Positions 1 to 7,648 of a stretch of 10,106 nt of DNA are shown in pieces. Positions within the stretch are counted from its first letter, which is position 1. Each line of letters starts with the position of its first letter. The notes beneath the pieces were generated by a model. That model was given only the letters and a program-made list of their open reading frames with translations. It did no database searches and was not told the origin of the DNA. Source of the stretch: Gonium pectorale (taxonomy: Eukaryota > Chlorophyta > Chlorophyceae > Chlamydomonadales > Volvocaceae); contig LSYV01000027.1 of NCBI GenBank assembly GCA_001584585.1, forward strand, positions 370,416 to 380,521, in the 5' to 3' direction. Position numbers and translations under genes: made by a program.

Positions 1-668
1 TACTGCCCCAGAAGCGCCTCTAGCCGGAAGGTGCCGCTGACGGGATCAAATAGCGCCACACAATCCAGGCTGTCACGAGCCTGTGCGCCGGCGCTGGCGG
101 GACCCCCGCCGCTGCCGCTGCCGCCGGAAGTGTGCGGCTCGTACTTGCCCGCCAGCAGCACGTCCCACTCGCATGTCGCCGAGTTCGCCAGGTAGAGAGA
201 GACCTAGGTTCGGAGGTTACGTGCACGGAGGGAAATTTGGTTAATTCCATGGGACGGAGGAAGGGAAGGGGAAGCGGTGTCTGGGAAGATGGGCAATCGT
301 GGCGACCCCAGGAAGGAGAGGGATCAGGGTCAGCGCTAGGGCCTGTGAGATATGGGTGCACAGCACAGCGGGGATGGGAAGGTGGTTTGTGTCGCCCACA
401 GCGCCTTGGCAACACGCTACGGGCTGCTGCACTTGAGGGAACCGGGGGGCATAGTTGAGAACCCTTGGACAGACCACGCTTTACTGACCCTGCTATCCTT
501 GCCGAGGATCAGCACTCCCGGCTGCTCCATGTCCGCGCTTGCTGGCCGGAAATCGTAGCGCAGCGCCGCGTATGACGCGTCCAACTCCTCTCCGGCCTCG
601 GGTACAAGGCTCGACCCCAGCGTCAGCGAATACTCGACGCCCGGGGCTGGCGCTATTTGGGCCGCCAT
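1..668 (-). CDS. EAF: EAF family (ELL-associated factor) transcription elongation protein, 5' part, cut by the window edge
   Basis: Two exons are visible on the minus strand: 668-489 (60 codons, ATG in a good GAGCTCATGGCG context) and 203-1 (67 codons plus 2 nt), joined in phase 0. The 285-nt intron has a GTCAGT donor and a CCTAG acceptor. The 127 residues seen carry the EAF N-terminal domain in order: YSLTLGSSL (13-21), YAALRYDFRPASADMEQPG (33-51), VLILGKDSR|VSLYL (52-65, across the splice), KYEP (80-83), DCVALFDPVSGTFRLEAL (107-124). Known of the family: EAF proteins bind ELL and stimulate RNA polymerase II elongation in the nucleus, through this N-terminal domain, with a poorly conserved acidic/Ser-rich tail. 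The tail would lie left of position 1. Odd: a Gly/Ser/Ala insert (about residues 85-104, GGSGSGGG) sits in the loop before the conserved DC. Family identity is firm from motif order; the exact intron is inferred. Confidence 0.86.
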
Positions 669-1458
669 GAGCTCTTAGAAAGCCTCAGGTGCAGAGCACC
701 GGAGCGCGCACTACAGAGCTGATAATGATGCTCAGCCTATCGCATGTTTCATATCACTATGTAATGCACGACTCAAGTGTGAAAGGTGTTTCAGGTCATG
801 CTACAAAGCGAGGAGTGGGGCCAAACGGCGTTTGGGTCACAGTTGGTTGCCTTGCTGGCCTGACATGCACGTTTCGCCGTGCGGCACCCTCATCACAGCG
901 TCTCCTGACGATGCATTTATTTATAATGCAAATATGAATACGTATGTGTGCCACAAGGTTTCGCTTGCGCTGACGCTGACGCTGCGCACCTCATTGTCAT
1001 GATCCAGGTAAACCATTCCGCGATTAACAGAATGGCTTTATAGCTTGATCGAGCTGGGCGGCCAGCATCGGGACGCGCAACATCCCACTGCGCTTGACGC
1101 AATACTCTGGGAGACCACGGCTGAAACCTAAATGAATGGATAGTCCCTACTCATGACTGTCATGACATCCCCTGCACCCGTGTTCCCCACTCCTCGCCGG
1201 CCCGAAACACGCTGTGCCCTCCCCTTGGCAACGGCACAGGACTCAATCAAACGGCCTGGCTTCCAATCGCCAGCCTCAGCCAGCCGCCCTCGCAAGTCGG
1301 GCCGCTGCGGTGTCGCACTTCGGTTCCGACTCCCCAGAAACGCCCCACGGGCCCATTCCCTTGCATCCGCCTGTGGCAGCGCTCGGTTGGCGTTATCGCA
1401 GGGTCCGGGCGTCATATCTCAGTCCACTGCATTCCTGGCTGCCAGCGCCGGCGCCGAC
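669..1458. promoter_or_regulatory. Divergent intergenic region between EAF and the ARMT1-like gene
   Basis: Stretch of 790 bp separating the EAF start codon (minus strand) from the preferred start of the plus-strand DUF89 gene. The part 700-1140 is clearly less GC-rich than the flanking exons. It includes an A/T-rich patch at 911-940 (TTTATAAT core, with TGCATT/AATGCA arms at 912-917 and 925-930) and a TTTATAG motif at 1037-1043, about 110 nt before the first in-frame ATG at 1153. A GCTGAC-type short tandem lies near 968-985. From 1153 to 1458 the sequence is GC-rich and open in the frame of the downstream gene, so it is either 5' leader or an N-terminal extension. The promoter role is inferred from position only. 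Confidence 0.4.
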
Positions 1459-4400
1459 ATGGGCACTCGCCTGCGGACAGCCGCCGCCGCAACAGCAGCG
1501 CCCTCCCCCTCAGGCGCCGTTACTGGCCTGCCGCCGCCGCCGTTCCCGGCTCTCATCGGCTCGGAAGCGGGGTCCTTTGCGAATGCGACGATCACCGCTC
1601 GTCTGCCGGCAATCCTCGAATCCATGATTCAGGACGTGGAAGCGGAGACGGCCCGTCTTGTCGGCGCGGCGGCCGCCAATGACGGGCTTGGAGGCGAGGT
1701 GAGCGTCGTGCGGCTCGGGCGCTGAGTGCCGTAGGCTCCGCAGCACGCTCACTCCGACGCCGTGCCCATCCTTGGCCTGATCAGTCTCCGCCCTCCTCCC
1801 GGCCGTCAATGCGGCGCCAACAACCCTGCCGCCTAGTTCTGGACGCTGCGGGGTTACGGCCCGTAGAAGGTATCGGATGAGGCTTGAACGCACTAACCGT
1901 GTGATACCCAACCGCCCATGGCACCAGGTTTCCGCGTGCCTTGAAGAGCTGCGGGCTCTGCGGTCCGGCATGCTCGCCAACGCACCCCTGGGAGCGCTGC
2001 GGGTGCAGGGCGCATCTGCGTCGACACAGGTACGTCCACGGGTCCCCCTGACCCACTAGCCACTACTGCGCCTCAGGCTCCTCTACCGGTAGTGGGGACG
2101 CTGCCCGGCCTCTTGACCCCCGACACGCTGCTCGTCTGCGACGAGGGGCGAGGCGGCGAGGGCTGGCGTACAGTACGGGCGCTGGCCGCGGTGCGCTTCC
2201 CGGGTGCTGCAGGGTGCACCAAGGCAGGCGTGAGATGCTCGGGGACGGATTGCAGGGGGGGGCACTGTTGCGCGGTTGGGCGGCACTCGTGCTCCTGGCG
2301 AGGTGTCCACACAGCAACTGTCAATGCCCAATACGGCCAGCCCTCTCCTCAGGCGTATTTGATATCATTCTCTAGCGATTTTCTGGTTGTGTTTCGCTGC
2401 CACTGCGCCTCCTTCTGTCCACCGCGCTCCTCCCTTCCCCTGTTACCCTCAGGCCCTCCTGGACGCGGCCAACGCGGCGGTCGAGCTGGCTGCGGCTCGG
2501 CAGCCTGCCCCCGCCAGCCGCACCTGGCTGGGCCTCCCCTGGCTGACGGTGGAGTGCTACATGTATGCCGCCATACACGCGGCGCTGCAGGCAGGTGGCG
2601 GGCATGAGCTCGGAGGGGGCCGCCTACAGCGCTTGGGACCCCATGTGCGGCCGCCAGGAAGTCAGGTGGCAAACGAGGGGAGTAGGGGGCTGCATGCGCA
2701 GCGGCGCTCGTGCTGGGTCCCAGATTGTGAGGTGACCGTTTTACGCCCTGATGCAAACCCGATGCAGACCGTGCAACAGCTCGGTGTTTGCCCCTCCCTC
2801 CGCGCAGCGCCACCCGTCACTCGCTGGCCTGGACCCCTTCCGACGACAGAAGGACGCTGCCTGGGGCAAGTCAGCCGGCGCCGCAGCCGACATGGCGGCG
2901 GAGGTGCAGATGCTGCTGCGGGCCCTGCACTCTCCCGCTGACCACGTTCGGGCGGCCGACGGGCAGCAGGGCCCGCATCAACAGCCGACCGGCGGCATCG
3001 ACGCCGCCTCAGCGACGGCGGCTGCGCGTTTGGCGGTGCTCGCCGGTTTGCGAATCGCATTGTGGGGTAACAAGGCAGACCTCTCGCTCCTTGCCGGCGC
3101 CGCCGGGCTGGAGGAGCACCACCTGGCGGCGCCGCCAGAAGTGGCGGCGGCGGTGGGCGCCAGCACCGCCGCCGCTGATGCAGCTGATGCATCGACGGTG
3201 GCCGTGCCGGCGTCGCACATCATCGTGGATGAGGGAGAGGCGGTCTGGGAGGCGATGGCGTCGCTGCGGGCGCGGCGCGCGGCCTCCGTCGGCGACCGCG
3301 GTGACGGCGATGGCAACGGCGACGGCGACGGCGTGCGCGTAGATATCGTGCTGGACAACAGCGGGTTGGAGCTTTTTGCGGACCTCTGCCTGGCGGACTT
3401 GCTGCTGGAGGCCGGTGAGCGGTGGCGCAAGGTTGTGAGCGGGGCAGGAGAATGGGCGCAATGCCCCTTACCCCGGCATTGGGGATACAGAGGGTTCCTT
3501 GTCCGGATCCCCTTCTCGGCCCAGCTTCAGATACATCGCAGCAAAGTGCAGGTTCGAACCAGGGTATCCACCGGCTGCCAGTGGGAACTCTGTTTGGGCT
3601 GTCCATGCTTCTCCTCTTCGAGCGCCGAGTGGGTGGTGAGGGATGGAAAGGACACTGCAGGCGCGGCGCCATGGCTACCTGAGCTGCCTGCAGCCCGTCA
3701 TGTTCCCGCTGGGTGGGTGCCAAGAGCGCCAGGTGTCAGGGTGGATGCAGCCTTGACACGCGCCGCGGCGCGCTGCGCGGCTGCCGCCCTTGACGGCCCT
3801 TGCCTCAAATTCATGGCGCCCTGCAGGGCCAGTACGCCGCAGCTGCTCGTCGTTCTGCCCCGCCCTCCTTGCCGGCGCCCCAATTTCCACCCACTCCCTG
3901 AGTCATCCATCCCACGGCGACCCTCCTGCCCTCGGTGCATCTTGGCGCGGCGCGCCCTGCGCTGTGGCACACCGGACATTGCACGCCTGGTTGCAGCCCT
4001 GACGCCCGCCCGTACGGGCTCACGGGCCCACGCAGATAGGCGCGTGGGTCCTGACCGGCGATGACATCCCCTGCTTCGTGCTAGGAAGGACACACCCGCC
4101 ACTGTTAACAGCCATGGCCAAAACACCTCGAGGTCACGTCGGTACTGCCCGCGTACCCATATGCGCAGGTGTTGCGGACCGGGTGGTGCTGCACGGCAAG
4201 GCCATCCCCTGGTTCGTGTCCGACACGCTGCGGGGGGACCTGGAGGGGCTTCTGGGCAGCTGCGAGGCGAGCCAGCCGCCGGGCGGGCAGGTGCGGGGGG
4301 CTGGGCGGGAAGGGGCGGGGACGTGGGCGATGGGCTCGTGCGTGGCGGGAGGTGCAGCACCAGGATGGGGCTAGAGGAGGGACCGGTCAGGAGCGCCGCC

Positions 4401-5689
4401 AGGTACTGCAGGTGCGGCTTGCGCGGTAGTGCGGGGCGACTGGCGGATCCCGTGTACCGTCTGCCGTCCGCGGCGTTGGATGGGTCCTCAAGGACTCGGG
4501 TGACGCCGATGGAGGCTCGGGGCGCGCGGGTTGAGGGGGTCACGCGCTGTGTGAGGCCCGCGCGAACCAGGCACTGCAACCCAACACGGAGTCCATCGAC
4601 CGCAGCGCGTGGAACTGCGGCACTCGACCCCTACTTGTCGTGGCCTTTGCCTAGCTCACCCCTTGCCACGACCCCGCTGTCCCTCGCTGCACCATGGGCC
4701 GCAGGTCCCGGCCGCGGCCTGGGAGCCGGTCCGCGCGCTGGCGGCCCGCTGGCGGCGCCACCTCGCGCCGACCAGCGCCGGCGGCACGGGCGCGTGGAGC
4801 TGGGCGGCCCATTCCTTCTGGACCACTCCCGCGCCATTCGCCTGGATGTCGGAGCTAGCTCCGGAGCTGTACAACGATCTGTCCGGCAGCGACCTGGTGA
4901 TCTTCAAGGGCGATCTCAATTACCGAAAGCTGACGCATGATTGCAGGTGGGCGGGGCTGGTGTGGGCGCGGCACGGGGCTTCCGCCGCGTCCAGGCGTAC
5001 GGAAGTGAGGACGGACAGACAGCGATTGTCGCCCGGATGCATGTTCGGGACAGTGGTGTCCATGGCTCCGAGGTGTCTGTATTACATGGGCTCACTGAAG
5101 GCATGAGGAACCCATGCCTACGCTTGAGGGCCATACCCTCACCCTCTTCCTGCCCGATGTGTAAGCACTCCCCACCCCCCGGGTCTCATTGGCGTTTGTC
5201 GGGTCCAGGTGGCCGCACACGACGCCGTTCGTTGAGTCCCTCCAGGTGAGAATTAACTTCCATATTCTTGATGCAGCCATCCGCGCAGTTGCTATCATCC
5301 CGTGCGGAACTGGCATGGGCGTTCCTGCGTCGTGCCACTGTCTGAGCACGCTTTTTGCAAATGCAAAGACAGCGTGACGTGCTGGGCTCCCGCGCCATGT
5401 GCTTTTGTCGCCAAAGTGTGGCCCGACAGGCGTCTCCCCCCATGCTGCGTGTTGCAATGCCGACCTACGGGCCGCAAGCACGGCCGCTCCCGCTCGCGCC
5501 CGCCTTCACGCTTCTCGTTGTCCGGCCCCCGCGCTGCAGGGCTTCCGGCCAGCCCCACTAGTGGCCCTCCGCACGCTCAAGGCCGACGTCGCGGTGGGGC
5601 TGGCGCCCGGGCTGGACTCTGCCCTGGACGCCGCAGACGCGGACTGGCTGGTCGACGGCAAGTGGGGCATGGTGCAGGCGGCCCTGTGA
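1459..5689 (+). CDS. ARMT1: DUF89 / ARMT1-family metal-dependent damage-control phosphatase (nine exons)
   Basis: Exons 1459-1698, 1928-2029, 2077-2172, 2453-2590, 2808-3414, 4169-4290, 4705-4946, 5209-5245 and 5540-5689 (TGA) join in phase to 577 residues. Hallmarks in order: [15 protein letters not shown] (39-53); GWRTALLDAAN (across exons 3-4); [15 protein letters not shown] (170-184); LDPFRRQK (200-207); [13 protein letters not shown] (275-287); [16 protein letters not shown] (370-385); [11 protein letters not shown] (403-413); HSFWTTPAP (471-479); [15 protein letters not shown] (497-511); RWPHTTPF (516-523); and the subfamily III RTxK motif RTLK (539-542), 39 residues from the C-terminus. 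D375, N376 and D413 have the spacing of the human ARMT1 metal ligands D253, N254 and D291. Family knowledge: Mn/Ni/Co-dependent hydrolysis of damaged or excess sugar phosphates such as fructose 1-phosphate; carboxyl methylation of PCNA is reported for human ARMT1 but disputed. Longer than human ARMT1 (441 residues) through linkers. Start 1459 is chosen for its CGACATGGG context and family-like N-terminus; in-frame ATGs at 1153 and 1162 would add up to 102 residues. Confidence 0.92.
2030..2076 (+). other. Very short (47-nt) intron 2 of the ARMT1-like gene
   Basis: CAG|GTACGT donor at 2030 and a pyrimidine-containing ...CGCCTCAG acceptor ending at 2076. Reading through hits a TAG at 2057-2059, so the segment must be removed or exon 3 skipped. 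Exons 2 and 4 are also phase-compatible without exon 3, but exon 3 supplies the conserved Trp of GWRTALLDAAN, which favours its inclusion. Confidence 0.6.
2591..2807 (+). other. Probable GC-AG intron 4 of the ARMT1-like gene
   Basis: The conserved block [13 protein letters not shown] ends at 2590 in phase 0 and the next block [15 protein letters not shown] starts at 2808 in phase 0 after CGCGCAG. The only donor that keeps frame and both blocks is CAG|GCAGGT at 2591. The nearby GT at 2595-2596 leaves a phase-1 end with no compatible in-frame acceptor before 2808. Splicing is inferred, not observed. Confidence 0.6.
3297..3338 (+). repeat. GGCGAC-type short tandem repeat coding an Asp-Gly linker
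   Basis: Imperfect GAC/GGC hexamer repeats within exon 5 encode [13 protein letters not shown] (residues 355-367), immediately before the metal-binding strand VDIVLDN. Most DUF89 proteins are expected to have a short loop here. It is an in-frame expansion, probably polymorphic between strains. Confidence 0.75.
3415..4168 (+). other. Intron 5 of the ARMT1-like gene, 754 nt, largest in the gene
   Basis: Bounded by G|GTGAGC at 3415 and ATATGCGCAG at 4168; the split glycine codon (G|GT) restores [15 protein letters not shown], a family-typical junction. The exon 5 frame stays open for another ~650 nt into the intron (to 4064). A 10-bp hairpin with one G-U pair (4024-4033 with 4042-4051, 8-nt loop) lies about 117 nt before the acceptor. 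No gene is recognised inside on either strand. Confidence 0.8.
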
Positions 5690-5979
5690 GGAGCGCCAGG
5701 CGCGCTAAAGCGCCGCCCGGGGCATGGATGGGCACCGTACCGCGCGCGGGGGCGCACCGTACAGGAAGGCCCCTCATCGCAAAGGAGTGGGACAGATAGG
5801 GGGTTGGAGATGCAGTGGGAAGGACTATTGGGGAGCTGTCCTGCATGGGTGCGGGTATGGTGGACCATACATGTCGGGTCGAAACAGGGTTAGAAAGCAT
5901 GCTTGCAGGAGATGATGGGACAGCAGCCAGTGGCGGCGGCAGAGGGGATTGGCGGCGGAGTGTGTGCTTGAAGCGGAGC
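5690..5979 (+). other. 3' flank of the ARMT1-like gene
   Basis: No gene is recognised. It presumably contains the 3' UTR, but the TGTAA polyadenylation motif usual in volvocine algae is absent here and for nearly 2 kb beyond. A perfect 16-nt palindrome GTATGGTGGACCATAC lies at 5855-5870. Confidence 0.35.
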
Positions 5980-6273
5980 TCAGTGCGGCAAGCACGGACG
6001 ACCGAGTGGTACGTTGTGCACCTGCACATCGAGGTGGGGCTCCGACTGGAACGGCATGGATGGGGATGCGCACCGCCTTTTCCGGGACCAGGAGGCCGGA
6101 GATGCTGCCGGCGCCGGGCGCGCGGCGCCACGTAACGTTGGCGTGAAGGGGGTGGGTCGGCAGCCCGGCGGGCAGGCTGCCGTACGGCTTGCTGAAGGAG
6201 TCCGGGCCCTTGACGGGGTCGTCCCCAATGCCGAAGACGTCGGGGAGCACGCCAAGGCCGCGGCATCCGTTTT

Positions 6274-6315
6274 CGAATCCGAATCCGTTCTCGGTTCGTT
6301 CTCGTTCTCGGTTCG
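6274..6315 (+). repeat. GTTCTCG/GAATCC minisatellite-like tract
   Basis: Two GAATCC units are followed by interleaved GTTCTCGGTTC and GTTCTC units. The tract sits where two minus-strand coding-like segments change frame, so slippage here could account for that shift. Confidence 0.6.
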
Positions 6316-6695
6316 ACGGCGAGGCGGTGAAACTGGGCGTGATCTGCAAACTTGACGGCAAGGAGCTGACCGTCTGGGTCTTGGGCGCCGATGGCGGAGA
6401 TGTCTTGGACGTACTGCGCGGTGCGGTGGTACTGGTAATCGTACTGACAGTCCGGGGCCGGTGGAAGACAGGAACGCCAGGCGGGCCGGGCGCGGAGTAG
6501 TCGGGCCTGCGTAGGGCGATTGGGCAGGCGCGGGCATGCAACGCACTGGTTGCAACCAAACGGGGGTAAGTTTGAAGCCGCCGGAGGCAAGCCACTGGAA
6601 AGGTAAGCAGCGAAGGATATGACCGGCAGCACCCATGGGTCGGTGCAAGCATAGGCAGGGAGCGGACGCAACGTGATAGCAAGCAAACGGGCTCC

Positions 6696-6716
6696 CTCTT
6701 TCTCTGCAGATTTCTC
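6696..6716 (-). repeat. 21-bp inverted repeat, left copy
   Basis: Exact reverse complement of 8673-8693 (minus-strand reading GAGAAATCTGCAGAGAAAGAG). On the minus strand it is in frame in the 404-codon open frame, as KEKSAEKE. On the plus strand it looks like a polypyrimidine tract with CAG, resembling a splice acceptor. Confidence 0.65.
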
Positions 6717-6771
6717 CTTTATCAAACGACAGCGAGGTCGCGTAAGCATCTCAATGGGCGGACCGAACACG

Positions 6772-6964
6772 GCGTGATAAGAGGGTGTCAACCGATACCA
6801 GATTCCCGTTTCGGTTGTTCACGGGGATTCCAGATGCCGAGTTTTGGCTCAAAACAGATGCCAGATGCGCCCTTCCCCAACCCTCCAAAGATGCCGGATG
6901 CCACCCTACCCCCGTGACCAACCAAAACGGGAATCTGGTATCGGTTGACACCCTCTTGCGTGAT
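6772..6964. mobile_element. MITE-like element with 48-bp terminal inverted repeats and 7-bp target duplication
   Basis: The element proper is 6779-6957 (179 bp). Its ends, 6779-6826 and 6910-6957, are inverted copies matching at 46 of 48 positions and begin AAGAGGGTGTCAACCGATAC. The direct repeat GCGTGAT flanks it exactly (6772-6778 and 6958-6964). The 83-bp core holds several AGATGCC/AGATGCG repeats and no coding capacity, so it is non-autonomous. The superfamily is not assignable from these data; 7-8 bp duplications occur in hAT and P-type elements. The near-identical arms suggest a fairly recent insertion or hairpin maintenance. Confidence 0.85.
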
Positions 6965-7151
6965 GAGCGGTTGGGGAAGCATGGCAGTGGAGGCCAGGGC
7001 CGGAGCGAACACAGGGTCGGCGTAATAGCACGTAGCGGGCTGAGGCAGGCGACAGCGCTTACTGGTAATACGTGCGCGGTTCCTTCCCATCGGACTCGTG
7101 GAAGCCCCCGCGTGTGAACGGCACGAGGAGCGTGCCGGGTTTCTTCAGTTC
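6959..7151 (-). other. Coding-like fragments next to the MITE, frame-broken
   Basis: On the minus strand 7151-7062 reads ELKKPGTLLVPFTRGG then FHESDGKEPRTYYQ before a TAA. In another frame 7027-6959 reads YYADPVFAPALASTAMLPQP and runs straight into the MITE junction. A GTAAGC follows the first piece, but the next AG is only 23 nt on, too close for an ordinary intron. No family is recognised; a decayed gene interrupted by the MITE is one reading, chance the other. Confidence 0.22.
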
Positions 7152-7648
7152 GGGCGTCGAAGCGCAAGTGTGAGAGTCAGTGCGAGTCAGTGGCGCGGGC
7201 GCTCCACTACGGTGCAGGCGAGTTCAACGGCTACTTCGCACAGGGATAGCGCCAACTGACCAGGACCACGCTGCGGCTTTCATTATGGCGTCGGATGCGG
7301 CCCGGAGGCGCTGGACAACCTGCCGCGGCCCAACGGCAGCGACGGCTCGGCGGCGCCCGCCCCCTGCTGCCTGCGCTCCGTGGGTCCTTTCAGCCTGTTT
7401 CTCTCCTGTCCTGGTGTTCGGCTTCTCCTTTCCTTTGTTTTCGTCGTCTCGCCTTCCTGTTATGTGGTCTTTAGGTGCAGGGCTCCTTCTCTTCTTGTGT
7501 GCGCCGTCGGTGTTTGGTCTTGGCTGCTGTGGTGCGCTGTAGTTGGGGGAGGGTTTCGGTGGTTACTAGTGCCAAAATAAAGTTGTTTGTCGGGAGGGCT
7601 ACCTGTCACTCCCGTTGTCTGCGCCATTTCTCGCATCTCCGCCTGTAA
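7152..7648 (+). other. Unassigned stretch with a T/G-rich tail
   Basis: No gene can be supported. Short plus-strand peptide-like pieces occur in different frames, for example ALHYGAGEFNGYFAQG near 7194-7247 and CGPEALDNLPRPNGSDG near 7296-7346. From about 7380 the sequence turns pyrimidine-rich, then T/G-rich, and leads to an AATAAA at 7576-7581. Confidence 0.3.
7576..7581 (+). terminator. Possible AATAAA polyadenylation signal
   Basis: AATAAA followed at once by GTTGTTTGTCGGG, a GT-rich downstream element, after a T/G-rich stretch. This is the plant/animal-like layout rather than the TGTAA usual in volvocine nuclear genes. It may belong to a mobile element or be chance. Confidence 0.25.

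Larger units (their letters stand above)
5980..6791 (-). other. Stop-depleted minus-strand segment, possible frame-broken gene relic
   Basis: On the plus strand there is no TCA, TTA or CTA between 5983 and 6648, so all three minus frames are open at once; one stays open for 404 codons (6791-5577). Coding-like stretches change frame along the strand: YVQDISAIGAQDPDGQLLAV and FADHAQFHRLAVE in one frame, then FENGCRGLGVLPDVFGIGDD and PYGSLPAGLPTHPL in a second, then SEPHLDVQVHNVPLG ending at a TGA (5982-5980) in the third. The first change falls at the minisatellite at 6274-6315. I recognise no family. Either a decayed gene or transposon ORF, or compositional bias (this strand is C-rich). Confidence 0.3.

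Noticed and set aside
1510..1980. 156-codon minus-strand frame over exon 1, intron 1 and part of exon 2
   Set aside because: Arg-rich shadow of the plus-strand gene with no recognisable domain.
2978..3461. Two overlapping ~150-codon minus-strand frames
   Set aside because: They lie antisense to exon 5 of the DUF89 gene; their Ser/Ala/Arg-rich composition mirrors GCC/GCG codons on the coding strand.
3551..3560. GGTTCGAACC, resembling a tRNA T-loop / B box
   Set aside because: The flanking bases do not form a T stem and no acceptor or anticodon arms fit; it is a chance palindrome inside intron 5.
3698..4579. 293-codon minus-strand open frame
   Set aside because: It overlaps intron 5, exon 6 and intron 6 of the well-supported plus-strand gene, is Arg/Pro/Ala-rich, and looks like a GC-driven shadow.
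5577..6791. 404-codon minus-strand open frame as an intact gene
   Set aside because: It overlaps the last exon of the DUF89 gene, the other two minus frames are also open, and coding-like peptides switch frames, so an intact gene in this one frame is not supported.
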